A stretch of 38,180 nucleotides of DNA from assembly GCA_019244165.1 (NCBI GenBank), contig JAFATA010000041.1:1-38180 (forward strand), in the 5' to 3' direction. Position 1 is the stretch's first letter. Every line of letters starts with the position of its first letter. The position numbers were made by a program, and so were the translations under genes. Below, piece by piece: positions 25,901 through 33,757 of the stretch. The notes beneath the pieces are model-generated. The model was not told the origin of the DNA, did not search any database, and saw nothing but the letters and a program-made list of their open reading frames with translations. This stretch comes from Pseudonocardiales bacterium (GTDB taxonomy: Bacteria > Actinomycetota > Actinomycetes > Mycobacteriales > Pseudonocardiaceae).

Positions 25901-26627
25901 CGGTCTGGTCGCCGAAGACCTGCGGCGAGGCCAGCGGCAGGTCGGCGTACCAGTCGTAGAACGAGGAGATGGTGGCGCCGATCATCGACAGGAAACGGGT
26001 CCCGATCGCGTAAGAGGTCATCGACATCGCGGGGATCGGGGAGAACCCCACGATCCGGTCAGGGCCGAACTGTTTGGTGGTGTGCACGTAGGCGGCGGCG
26101 ATCAACTCGGTGACCTCATGCCACGAAGAGCGCACGAACCCGCCCTTGCCGCGGGCCCGCTTGTATGCCTGTGCCCGGTCCTGGTCGTCCACGAGGGACG
26201 CCCACGCGTGCACCGGGTCGGCGTGACGGGCCCGGGCCGCCCGCCACAACTCCAGCAACGGAGCGCGGACGTAGGGGTAGCGGACTCGGGTGGGGGAGTA
26301 GGTGTACCAGGAGAACGAGGCGCCCCGAGGGCAGCCGCGCGGCTCGTACTCCGGCGAATCCGGCCCCACCGAGGGGTAGTCGGTTGCCTGGGTCTCCCAG
26401 GTGATGATCCCGTCCTTGACGAAGACCTTCCACGAACACGAGCCCGTGCAGTTCACCCCGTGCGTGGAGCGGACCTCGCGGTCGTGCCGCCAGCGTTCGC
26501 GGTAGAACTCCTCCGCGCCCCGGCCCCCTTCACGGAACAACATGCGTCGGTCGGGTGACTGCTCACCGGGGAAAAAGTGTTGTGCCGAACGCATCAGCCG
26601 GTCCACCGCATCCCCGCGATCCGTCAT
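22944..26627 (-). CDS. narG: Respiratory nitrate reductase alpha subunit NarG
   Basis: A 1227-residue catalytic subunit with Mo-bis-MGD and one [4Fe-4S] cluster, which reduces nitrate to nitrite on the cytoplasmic face of the membrane. The cluster ligands HGVNCTGSC (His56, Cys60, Cys64) and EPRGCPRG (Cys98) are present. The molybdenum-ligating Asp is Asp229 in WYADLPLASPQ. The region GAGTNHWFHSDQVYRTFLSL and the C-terminal PTHLIGGYAQFSYGFNYIGP are typical of NarG. The ATG at 26627 has GGGAGG eight bases upstream; the frame is open six codons further to a GTG. It heads a tightly coupled narGHJI operon. No narK transporter or nitrate sensor gene is in the window. Confidence 0.97.
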   Translation of the reverse strand: MTDRGDAVDRLMRSAQHFFPGEQSPDRRMLFREGGRGAEEFYRERWRHDREVRSTHGVNCTGSCSWKVFVKDGIITWETQATDYPSVGPDSPEYEPRGCPRGASFSWYTYSPTRVRYPYVRAPLLELWRAARARHADPVHAWASLVDDQDRAQAYKRARGKGGFVRSSWHEVTELIAAAYVHTTKQFGPDRIVGFSPIPAMSMTSYAIGTRFLSMIGATISSFYDWYADLPLASPQVFGDQTDVPESGDWWNAGYLIVWGTNLPITRTPDAHFMTEARYRGQKVVVVSPDFSDHTKFADDWLAAAPGTDGALAMAMGQVILTEFYRDRQVPRFTHYVKTYTDLPFLVTLTERGEAWVPGKFLTAADLGQDREHAEFKTVLWDGESDRPVVPDGSVGFRWGTQPGRWNLRLGEIDPLLTLHGHASAEAVPVDLPRFDLLGPECPQGSGSDVLHRGVPAIRLGEHLVTTVFDLVMAQYGVARDGLPGDWPSGYDDAAAPYTPGWQEAITSVPAKAAARVAREFARNAERTGGRSMIAMGAGTNHWFHSDQVYRTFLSLVQLCGCQGVNGGGWAHYVGQEKVRPLTGWFHLAFGMDWQRPTRHMVGTPLWWLATDQWRYEAFSTDVLASPLGAGSLAGRSLPDCNALAARLGWMPSHPAFNRNPLDLCDEAERAGRDVPEYVVEQLKAGALAFAAQDPDDPANFPRVLTVWRANLFASSMKGHEYLLRHLLGTDDAVTAAETPPQLRPTEVTWRDPAPVGKLDLSVAVDFRMTSTCLFSDIVLPAATWYEKYDLSSTDMHPFVHAFNPAIAPPWEARTDFDIFHTLAKEFSRLAATHLGTRRDVIAAPLAHDTPDELAQPRGRVADWLAGECEPIPGKTMPKLIVVERDYAAVAEKLAAVGPLLDTLGTSTKGMTWVPTTEIDYLRHRNGTVHSGVAAGRPTIARDEQFCEAILALSGTTNGRIALAAFQVLEGQTGMELADLAHDRADDRITFTDTQVQPRAVLTSPEWSGSENGGRRYSAFTINVERLKPWHTLTGRQHFFLDHDWMAEFGEQLPTYRPPLNMLAQFGDPTRPDGRAEVVVRYLTPHSKWSIHSEYQENLRMLTLFRGGPVIWMSPADAAKIGVADNDWIEAYNRNGVVACRAVVTHRMPEGTVFMYHTMDRHLNVPRTEISGHHGGADNSLTRLVIKPTHLIGGYAQFSYGFNYIGPSGSQRDEITVIRRRSQEVQF

Positions 26628-26727
26628 CCCGTTGGCCTCCCGCACCCGGATCTGTCTCTCCGTAACACGCTCACGCCAGTCTGTCGCAGCTACGGGAAGA
26701 TCGCAGGTGCTCGTGCGCTCTACCGAG

Positions 26728-26743
26728 TGTTCATCCGGTCACA
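26728..26743. promoter_or_regulatory. Candidate CRP/FNR-family site upstream of narG
   Basis: TGTTC-ATCCGG-TCACA has the layout of a CRP-like operator (TGTGA-N6-TCACA): one half-site matches exactly, the other in three of five bases. It lies about 100 bases upstream of the narG start and overlaps the stop codon of the transporter gene. The gap from 26628 to 26730 is the only place for a separate narG promoter. No FNR-type TTGAT-N4-ATCAA was seen. Confidence 0.25.
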
Positions 26744-28011
26744 CCAAGCCATCGGGCGGCGCTGATCCCCATGGCCGCCACGGCCAGCAGGGCGATGATC
26801 CCGATGAGGCCACCCCCGAGGGCGCGCAGCAGCGGACCGTTGGCGGCCTCGCCCAGCAGGGAGCGCCGGTTGGTGAGCACCAGGATGCAGGTGAGCAGGA
26901 TCGGGGCGATCACGCCGTTGAGAATCTGAGTCCGGATCAACAGGTCGATCAGGTTGCCGGGGAGCAGCGCGACCACGGCCCCGATCACGATCTGCACGGT
27001 GAACAACCACCGGAACAGGGGTGCCTCGCGGAAGGACTTGCCCACCGAGCGCTCGGCACCGATCGCCTCACTCACCACGTAGGCGGTAGACAGTGGCACC
27101 ACCGCCGCGGCCAGCGCGGAGGCGCCGAGCAGGCCGATGACGAATAGCTCGGCGGCGAAGGGCCCGGCCACCGGACGCAGCGCCTGCCCGGCGTCCTGGG
27201 CTGACTGCAGGGGAGCACGGGTGGTGATGGCCGCGGCAGCGGCGATGATGATGAACATGTTGATGACGTTGGCGAAGACAGCGCCCAGGATCGCGTCCAC
27301 CCGCTGGCGGGGGTAGTCCAGCGGGCGCACGCCTTTGTCCGCGACCGCGCTGGCCACGTAGAACTGGACGTAGGGGCTGATTGTGGCCCCGACCAGCCCC
27401 ACCGACAGGAGCAGGAACGCCTGGCTGGGCACAAAGCTGGGTAGCAACGTCTGGTGGAGCACCTCTCCCACGTTGGGGTGGGCCAGGATGGCGGCGATCG
27501 GGTAGACCAGGAAAATCAGGGCCGCAGTCCGGAAGACGCGCTCGGCGCGCTGGTAGGAGCCGAAGACCACCAGCACCCAGATGATGCCCGCCGCGAGGGG
27601 GACCGACACGAACCGGTGCACCCCCACCAGCTCGAAGGAGACGCCGACGCCGGCGAACTCCGAGGCCATCGCCCCCAGGTTGGCCACCAGGAACGCCACC
27701 AGCACGATCGCGGTCACCCGCAGCGAGAACTGCTCGCGGAACAGCGAGCCCAGGCCCTCCCCCGTGTAGGAGCCGAGCCGGGCGCACATCTCCTGCACCA
27801 GGGCCAGGCACCCGGTGATGAACACCATGAGGAACAGGGTGTGGTAGCCGAACTGGGCACCGGCCGAGGCGTAAGCGGCGATACCACCCGCATCGTTGCC
27901 CGCTGCCGCGGCCACCAGCCCCGGACCAGTGATCGCCACCAGGGCCAGCAGGCGCACCCGCCACCCCCGCCGGGCCGTGCGGGTGGGGGTGCTGCGGGAC
28001 GAGGAGCCCAC
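26731..28011 (-). CDS. Nramp-related divalent metal (probably Mg2+/Mn2+) transporter
   Basis: A 426-residue membrane protein of the SLC11/Nramp superfamily with about eleven hydrophobic segments. The TM1 signature starts as usual, ITGPGLVAAAAGND, but the canonical DPGN reads DAGG (Asp40-Ala-Gly-Gly). In TM6 the canonical MPH reads SPY (Ser212-Pro-Tyr214), so the metal-selective Met and the His are absent. Loss of the Met is known in the Nramp-related magnesium transporter branch, so Mg2+ is a likely substrate; this is inference. The GTG start directly follows the TGA of the soluble MgtE-like gene upstream, so the two are translationally coupled, which also points to magnesium. A CRP-like site overlaps its stop codon. 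Confidence 0.85.
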   Translation of the reverse strand: MGSSSRSTPTRTARRGWRVRLLALVAITGPGLVAAAAGNDAGGIAAYASAGAQFGYHTLFLMVFITGCLALVQEMCARLGSYTGEGLGSLFREQFSLRVTAIVLVAFLVANLGAMASEFAGVGVSFELVGVHRFVSVPLAAGIIWVLVVFGSYQRAERVFRTAALIFLVYPIAAILAHPNVGEVLHQTLLPSFVPSQAFLLLSVGLVGATISPYVQFYVASAVADKGVRPLDYPRQRVDAILGAVFANVINMFIIIAAAAAITTRAPLQSAQDAGQALRPVAGPFAAELFVIGLLGASALAAAVVPLSTAYVVSEAIGAERSVGKSFREAPLFRWLFTVQIVIGAVVALLPGNLIDLLIRTQILNGVIAPILLTCILVLTNRRSLLGEAANGPLLRALGGGLIGIIALLAVAAMGISAARWLGVTG

Positions 28012-29361
28012 TCAGGTCGGCCAGCGGGGGCGCGGCAGTCGCGAGAGGCCAAGGCCAGGCAGCAGCGCCTGCAGGACATCGTCGGCGAGGATGCGCCCGA
28101 TCGGGCGGAGCTGGTCGTCCACGACCACGGCGGAGAGCCGGCGGGCGTCGAGCATCCGGTCGGCCACCCGCCGGACCGGAGTGTCCGGGGTGACCGACAC
28201 CGGCCAGGGCGGCCCGATCAGTTCCTCCAGGGGTGTGGTGTGCTCGGCCAGGAGCAGCTCCTCCAAGGACACGTCGTCCACCAGATGACCCTGCTCGTCC
28301 ACGACCACGACGGCGTCCAGGTCCGCGACATGACGCTTGATCCGCAGCAGGATGCGCACGTGCTCCACCGTGTCGGCCACCGAGGCGATGACTAGCTCGG
28401 TGTTCATCACGCCCCCGGCGGTGTCCGGGCCGAAGGCCATCACGCTGCGCAGCGCCTCAGCCTTGTCGGCGAACATCGCTGCCAGCAGCTGGTCGCGTTG
28501 CTGGCGAGGCAGCCCGCGCAAGGCCCGGGCCGCCTCATCGGGTTCCATCAGCGCGACCAGGTCAGCGGCGCGGGGTGGCCCCGTCTCGGTGAGCAGCTGC
28601 CGCCGCTTGTCCGGGTGCATGCTTTCCAGGGCATCGGCCGCGGCGGCGGGCTCGACCACGTCCAGCAGCTCACGCCGCTCCTGGCGGCCCAGGTCCTCCA
28701 GCAGGGCGGCCAGGTCGGCGGGAAGCAGCCGGTTCAGCTCGTTGCGGTGGCGATCTAGCCGGATCGCGCCCCGTCCCGACGTCTCGGTGAGGGCCACTGA
28801 GCCGAAGGAATGCACCGACGCCCAGTCGATGACCGCATCCGGGCGGGCCTTGGCCCGCCACCGTGCCGGACCCAGCCGCCGCAGCAGGGTGCGCAGCCCC
28901 ACCTCCACCCCGACCAGGCGTATCCGGTCGGTGACGGTGGCCAGATACAGGTCGGCGGCGCGCACCACCCGCACCCCGTCCACATCCAGCAGCTGCCGGT
29001 CGAGGATGTCGCGCACCAGGCACACCTCGCCCTCGTGGGGCGTGAACTCCTGCAGCGTCAGGCGTGCCGTGCTCAGGCTCACCCCGTCCGGGCGTACCTG
29101 CGCCACCAGGTTGACCGGGACGAACGCCTGGCGTGAACCCACCCGGACCACCAACCCGGCCAGCGGTGGGTGCGGCTCACCCGTGTCCCACCGGGCCACC
29201 GCGTCGCTGACGTACCCGACCCCCTCGCCTCCCGGGTTGCGCACCGGGCGGCGGACCAACCCAGCGACGGAGACCAGGCGCTCCCGCAGACCGTGGGTCA
29301 GGTCCAGGTGGTGGCTGCGGTGCGGGCGAATCCCTCGGCTTCCTCGGCGCGGTGTTGACAC
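28012..29361 (-). CDS. Soluble MgtE-N/CBS-domain protein (magnesium sensor-like)
   Basis: A 449-residue protein. Residues about 30-200 hold PRC-barrel-like segments (GYVSDAVARWDTGE; EGEVCLVRDILDRQLLDVDG). About 205-320 match the MgtE N domain of acidic helical repeats (LPADLAALLEDLGRQERREL; DLVALMEPDEAARALRGLP). AGGVMNTELVIASVADTVEHV opens a CBS pair of about 120 residues ending LADDVLQALLPG. The membrane pore domain of MgtE is missing, so this is the cytoplasmic sensing half alone. It is coupled with zero gap to the Nramp-related transporter and probably gates or regulates it. The GTG start has AGGAGGTGA six bases upstream. A 12-base palindrome lies just before the ribosome site. Confidence 0.85.
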   Translation of the reverse strand: MSTPRRGSRGIRPHRSHHLDLTHGLRERLVSVAGLVRRPVRNPGGEGVGYVSDAVARWDTGEPHPPLAGLVVRVGSRQAFVPVNLVAQVRPDGVSLSTARLTLQEFTPHEGEVCLVRDILDRQLLDVDGVRVVRAADLYLATVTDRIRLVGVEVGLRTLLRRLGPARWRAKARPDAVIDWASVHSFGSVALTETSGRGAIRLDRHRNELNRLLPADLAALLEDLGRQERRELLDVVEPAAAADALESMHPDKRRQLLTETGPPRAADLVALMEPDEAARALRGLPRQQRDQLLAAMFADKAEALRSVMAFGPDTAGGVMNTELVIASVADTVEHVRILLRIKRHVADLDAVVVVDEQGHLVDDVSLEELLLAEHTTPLEELIGPPWPVSVTPDTPVRRVADRMLDARRLSAVVVDDQLRPIGRILADDVLQALLPGLGLSRLPRPRWPT

Positions 29362-29374
29362 AGCTCACCTCCTG

Positions 29375-29386
29375 CGCGGTACCGCG
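29375..29386. promoter_or_regulatory. Perfect 12-bp palindrome before the MgtE-like gene
   Basis: CGCGGTACCGCG is a perfect inverted repeat. It lies immediately upstream of the ribosome binding site of the MgtE-N/CBS gene, and TACCGCG is repeated once more in tandem just beyond it. The position suits an operator or an RNA hairpin that covers the ribosome site. No regulator can be named. Confidence 0.3.
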
Positions 29387-29798
29387 GTATCGCAGAGAGC
29401 GGGATGCGGTCAAGGTACGTCCACAACCCGCCATCAGTCGATCGGATATCCCGATTTCCTCAGGCGGATTGCCTCTCCCTTACCGTGAGTGCCATGATCG
29501 CGACTCCGCGAGGGCGCTGCGCCGATTCTCCCCAAGCTGCCTGTAACGCCCTGGCTGCTCTGGGTACCAGTGCCCCGCCGCCAACGGATCATCAGTGGGC
29601 CGCTGTCGATCTCGCCCAGAGCAGGGCGCTGGTTCGCCCGAGCGGACGGTGGCGGAGGTATGGTGGCACAGAGGCAAACAATTGACGCTCGTGCCGCGCC
29701 TACCGCCCTGGGTGGGTGCAACGGCGCTTCGGTTAATCATTCGGTTTGCCCTACCGGGACCCACTGGTGATCGTCGAAAGTGAGCTGTGGCAAACGGG
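29387..29798. other. Intergenic stretch without a convincing gene
   Basis: About 410 bases between the MgtE-like gene and the radical-SAM fragment. Open frames here look like shadows with no ribosome sites. The minus strand should carry the promoter of the MgtE-like/Nramp pair. The region next to 29799 may be the remainder of whatever rearrangement cut the radical-SAM gene. Confidence 0.4.
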
Positions 29799-30137
29799 TC
29801 AGGCCGTCACGCTTCGCTCGCCGGTGAGCGTCTCCAAGATGCGCGGATTGTGCGGGTGGGAACCGTTGGATGAAACAGTGATCAACGTGCCGAGATCCCA
29901 CGCGAGCTCGTAGACTTCGGGGAAAAGGCGGTCGATCGTGGGCTCGCCGCCGGTTAGCTGCAACCACAGAACATTGGCGTCGCGTAGGATGTGCAACAGT
30001 CGTTCCCGTTCCGGCCAATCGAGCCCCTCGAACCGCTTCAAGCCGAGATAACAGTGCTCACAGTCATAGTTGCACCCCAGGTTCAGCCCGTATGACGCTC
30101 GCCCAAAACCGTACGCGGACGGCTGACAAACGAACAC
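29799..30137 (-). pseudogene. Radical SAM gene fragment
   Basis: A 112-residue frame with the radical SAM cluster motif in NLGCNYDCEHCYLG (Cys-x3-Cys-x2-Cys) and LQLTGGEPTIDRLFPEVYEL, including the GGEP motif. Only the first third of a radical SAM barrel is present: the frame ends with ILETLTGERSVTA, where a full enzyme would run on for about 250 residues. The N-terminus also seems cut, since the only start is a GTG directly at FVCQPSAYGFG with no ribosome site and an in-frame TAA six codons upstream. It lies 48 bases downstream of the AT-richer nuclease gene, so one boundary may coincide with insertion of that island. Confidence 0.65.
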
Positions 30138-30185
30138 CGTGCCGACGATGGTTTACGCGCGTTTTGTCATTCGGTCCGCTCGCTG

Positions 30186-30854
30186 TCAGACGTCCTGTAG
30201 ATTGATTTCAAAGTGTAGCAAGCGTAAACCGTCGCCGTGCTCACTATGACATGATAAGACGAAGGACGCGTTCGTAATGCCGTGCGGGTTAAGCACATGC
30301 GTCCGACCGAGTGTCGGCTCCTTCTGCACAATCGAATTTATCTGATCAACGATGGCTACTGGGTCGCCCTCCTCAACATAGCCGATCATTACGCCTGGGT
30401 GTGGAGGAGTTGATACGTACCTGCCGTCGATGAATCTTGCCATTCCGTGGCGTACATACAAAGCCGGAAATCGACCTGATGAGCGCAGCCGTTTAGCCTC
30501 TACGCGAATTTTTGCGTTGCCAAACAAGACGCTAAAATCAGGTCGAGGCGCACGAGAGGGATCCTGATTGCCAAGCAGTATTTCTCGGGTAAGCTGTACC
30601 GTATCATACTCAATATGAACTAAGGGCCACGCGGCTTGATCCATTTGTAGTACGCGGTCGCAGAAATAGACTAGTCTCACACTGCACGACAATTCATGTG
30701 CGTCCCACCGATGGTACTGCTCATCCCGCCATAGAGACACCCCGCTCACAAGCAGCTTTGCTACTAGGTGCTCAGCTTCCCGCGCGACTATTGCTTGAAG
30801 TTCTATAGAAACTTTCCCCACAGCCCGCCACTGGAGAGATTCCAGCATCGTCAT
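30186..30854 (-). CDS. Putative PD-(D/E)XK restriction endonuclease-like protein
   Basis: A 222-residue protein with no family I can name. The segment RPDFSVLFGNAKIRVEAKRL (residues about 104-123) has the classic PD-(D/E)XK nuclease layout: Pro105-Asp106, a beta hairpin, then Glu119-Ala-Lys121. The N-terminal half is helical. The ATG overlaps the stop of the large adenine methyltransferase gene (ATGA), so the two are made together; a restriction enzyme partner is the natural reading. Base composition and codon use are visibly AT-richer than the flanking genes, indicating horizontal transfer. Other possibilities are a Mrr-like or other defence nuclease. Confidence 0.65.
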   Translation of the reverse strand: MTMLESLQWRAVGKVSIELQAIVAREAEHLVAKLLVSGVSLWRDEQYHRWDAHELSCSVRLVYFCDRVLQMDQAAWPLVHIEYDTVQLTREILLGNQDPSRAPRPDFSVLFGNAKIRVEAKRLRSSGRFPALYVRHGMARFIDGRYVSTPPHPGVMIGYVEEGDPVAIVDQINSIVQKEPTLGRTHVLNPHGITNASFVLSCHSEHGDGLRLLHFEINLQDV

Positions 30855-33757
30855 AATCCCGCAGTTAGTGCCGCAAGGATCCGATCGGCGTCGTCCAATG
30901 CTGAGTCACTAGACCAACGGTCGGGCTCACTTGTTTTCACTAGGTAGACGGTGTTTTCGTCGACGAAGAAGCCGGATGGTTGAGCGATTACTGCCGTTGA
31001 CTTGGCGGCCGAACGCGAAATCTGCTTCACTAGGAAGTCGATGTCCACCGCTGGAACGGGCACCTCGGGTCTGGTAGTGATATTGGATGGGCCGTCCTCA
31101 GAGAACGTGACTGCAACTGCGCGGTATGGCCCATTACCGTACATCTGAGTTGAGACGGATAGCTCGGAAAGTGTAACGTTAAGTGCTTTTTGCAGCTCGC
31201 GCTCGTAGTCTACAAAATCACGCAATCGAGAACTAATCGTATAGTTTTCTCCATAGAATCGCCCGATCGCCGTTCGCATTCTGTCAATGATTCTCGTTTG
31301 GTCGGTGATTGATAGTCCGTACATTTCGAACACCAGTTCATCGACGGCCTCGCGAAGGCTGCTGTCTGGTCCAAGACTCGCCCGATCAATAAGTTCGAAG
31401 AGCTTACTACTCATCTTTTGATCAGGGGAAGCTAGTGGAAGCGAGAGGTGTTCATTCAACTCCACGAAGTCTCGTTCAACACCCCAGGAAGCCGAAGTCA
31501 TAAAATGCCAGTAACGACCTAGCGAGGAGACCGCTGTAACCGCCAACGCCGCCAACGCCGCCCGATCCGCATCTCTTCCAGCGATCCCAATTAAGCCATG
31601 GGGAAAGACTACATCGCGCTCCACGTAAACAGCAGCAATTCCCTCGGCGTGTATCCCTCGGCGAATCAAAACGAGAGGTGCAGAGTAAAGCCTTCTATTT
31701 CGTGGCCGGTGAAGCGTCTCCTGATCAAAGAGTTCGTACTGCTGCTGAATCGATCGGAGAAACTCGACGGACTCAGTTTTGACTACGGGCAAGCCAATCA
31801 GCTGGGACGCGTCGTTGTGGTCCCCTTTAACCTGAAAACCTGGCCCCCAGTACCAGCCGCGCTCGCGAGCGATTTCACCAAGCGAAGGAGTCGATCTGCG
31901 GAGGCGCTCAATCAGTTCGAGGTCATGAGTAGATCCCCAGAGGAGAACCTTCCACAGATCGGGCCTTGACGCCGCCTGCCTTTTACTGACCGAACGAATC
32001 TCCTCAGGAGCTACAATCAATGCGTCGACCGGGTTACCCAAGGCGCGAGGATGCGCTGCAACATGCAAAAGCGTATCGGCCGATGATGACGCCTTATCGT
32101 TAACAGGTCCTGGTCGGCGAGCTACAAATACAGCTGACGGCGCGATAGCGGTCGCGAAGACGCTCCGACGAACAGCAGAAAGGTCTACGATGGCAGTAAC
32201 ATCGAGTTCCGCAAACAGTGTAGCGCGAAACGCCTGTGCCGTGTTGCTGCGATTATGAAGTAGTCCCTTCGCCGGCATAATTAAGCCAAGCTGGCCACCG
32301 GGCTTGAGCATGTCTCTAGCCAGCCAGACAAAGGCTTGCGCAAGTTGTTGATCTGCTACCGGCACGCCACTTGTACGGACATATTTTGAAGCTTGTGGGG
32401 TGAGAAGACTGCTCCAGGGAGGGTTGCTGACAACGAGGTCGAACTGACCGTCTCGCAGCGAATGGTTGGCGAACGCATCCGAGACGATGATATTTCGTCC
32501 TACCAATGATGGGAGTAATACACTATCCCAAATATCCGGAGGATCTACTTCCTCTAAAACAGATAGATAGAGACCGAAGGCGGCTACTCTAGCGGCTGAG
32601 GCGTTGTGGTCAATCCCGTGAATGTTATTCAGAAGTAGGCGAGTGAGTTCTGGGTACTCCAATCGGCGCCTTAGCCGAGATTGTACAAGATAGACTATTC
32701 TGCGGAATGCTTCGATCATGAATGCGCCGCTGCCGCAGGCTATGTCGGCCAACTTGGGCGGGCTGAACGAAGATTTTTCTGATTCCCAAGGAAGGACCTC
32801 GTCTAGCAGTAGGTCTACAAGGAATCGCGGAGTATAGTATGCAGAATCTTTTTTTCGGCTTGGGGCCAGTAGCTCCTCGTAAACACTGCTAACGAGGTCG
32901 GCGGGCAAAACAGAGAAGTCGTACGGCCAAAGACTTTGGTGACCGGTGAGGAGATCGTCGCCGCGAAGAAGCGACGCTATCTGAGTCAGGTCGGCGGGTT
33001 CAACGGCGGGCAAGACAGGAGGTATCGAGCCAAAGACATCGCCGTTAAAGCGGGCTGTCAAGCCTTCGAAGAGTCTGTTGGTTGTGGTGACACCCGACGT
33101 GAACACCTCGCCTAGCTCCTCGCGTCCAGTTAAGGACGAAATGTGTTCTGGGTTCAGAATTCCCCGATCGCGAAGGTAAGAGGCAACCAAGCACCCTCCA
33201 ATCAGTTTATCAACAGCTTCTCGTCGTTCGTGGTTCGATTGAGAAAGGCTCCTTCGCAAATGCGCCAGGTTGCGAAGCAGCGTCCGATCGACCCGCCCTT
33301 TCTGGCGATTTGGGGAAGTCTCAAACTTAAATTGTCCGGACTCGATCGCGCTGCGAGTAAAAGCCTGGATCAGGTCTGAAGCGATTGCGTCGCGACGTGT
33401 GGAAAATATAGATCCGGAATCCCGTTCTTGTGGATAACTTGGAGCGTCGGTGGATGCATTATAAGCGATAATTGAGTCCGAGTTGGCGTTCAGTAGAAGT
33501 GGAACGCGACCATAGTTCCACAGCCTCTTGCGGATTCCGTGAAGACCTTCGCGCTCCTCTTCGGAGCTGAATCCCACAAGGGGTACGCCATCATTAAAGA
33601 ACACGGCGTCAAGGCCAATTTTATCTCGCAACTCTCGCCAGTAGTAGTCACGGGATCCAGGTTCGCTCGGGCCTGCAACGGTCAAGAGCCCCTCGGAGTC
33701 GTCATACCCGAGGACTTCGAGGGTAGCCGCCAAATGAGGATTCAGCTCATCTGACAT
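30851..33757 (-). CDS. N6-adenine DNA methyltransferase (restriction-modification type)
   Basis: A 968-residue gamma-class adenine methyltransferase with large N- and C-terminal extensions. Key motifs: DSAYYTPRFLVDLLLDE (about 304-320, motif X region), LADIACGSGAF (motif I, SAM binding, about 336-346), and DLVVSNPPWSSLL (catalytic NPPW, about 440-452). The N-terminal region (AVFFNDGVPLVGFSSEEERE, then IRKRLWNYGRVPLLL) resembles the leader of Eco57I-like and BREX/DISARM-type methylases, and the C-terminal 400 residues probably include target recognition. I chose the ATG opening MSDELNPHL, with GGGGA upstream. It is coupled to the PD-(D/E)XK gene by a four-base overlap. GC content is much lower than in neighbouring genes. 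No helicase or specificity subunit is nearby, so this is a two-gene system. Confidence 0.85.
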   Translation of the reverse strand: MSDELNPHLAATLEVLGYDDSEGLLTVAGPSEPGSRDYYWRELRDKIGLDAVFFNDGVPLVGFSSEEEREGLHGIRKRLWNYGRVPLLLNANSDSIIAYNASTDAPSYPQERDSGSIFSTRRDAIASDLIQAFTRSAIESGQFKFETSPNRQKGRVDRTLLRNLAHLRRSLSQSNHERREAVDKLIGGCLVASYLRDRGILNPEHISSLTGREELGEVFTSGVTTTNRLFEGLTARFNGDVFGSIPPVLPAVEPADLTQIASLLRGDDLLTGHQSLWPYDFSVLPADLVSSVYEELLAPSRKKDSAYYTPRFLVDLLLDEVLPWESEKSSFSPPKLADIACGSGAFMIEAFRRIVYLVQSRLRRRLEYPELTRLLLNNIHGIDHNASAARVAAFGLYLSVLEEVDPPDIWDSVLLPSLVGRNIIVSDAFANHSLRDGQFDLVVSNPPWSSLLTPQASKYVRTSGVPVADQQLAQAFVWLARDMLKPGGQLGLIMPAKGLLHNRSNTAQAFRATLFAELDVTAIVDLSAVRRSVFATAIAPSAVFVARRPGPVNDKASSSADTLLHVAAHPRALGNPVDALIVAPEEIRSVSKRQAASRPDLWKVLLWGSTHDLELIERLRRSTPSLGEIARERGWYWGPGFQVKGDHNDASQLIGLPVVKTESVEFLRSIQQQYELFDQETLHRPRNRRLYSAPLVLIRRGIHAEGIAAVYVERDVVFPHGLIGIAGRDADRAALAALAVTAVSSLGRYWHFMTSASWGVERDFVELNEHLSLPLASPDQKMSSKLFELIDRASLGPDSSLREAVDELVFEMYGLSITDQTRIIDRMRTAIGRFYGENYTISSRLRDFVDYERELQKALNVTLSELSVSTQMYGNGPYRAVAVTFSEDGPSNITTRPEVPVPAVDIDFLVKQISRSAAKSTAVIAQPSGFFVDENTVYLVKTSEPDRWSSDSALDDADRILAALTAGL

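Noticed and set aside
25509..26558. Long plus-strand open frame antisense to narG
   Set aside because: Same reason: a shadow of a strongly supported NarG gene.
29387..29798. Magnesium riboswitch (M-box) upstream of the MgtE-like/Nramp pair
   Set aside because: I could not recognise the conserved M-box core, and the strong ribosome site with a short palindrome does not by itself support one.
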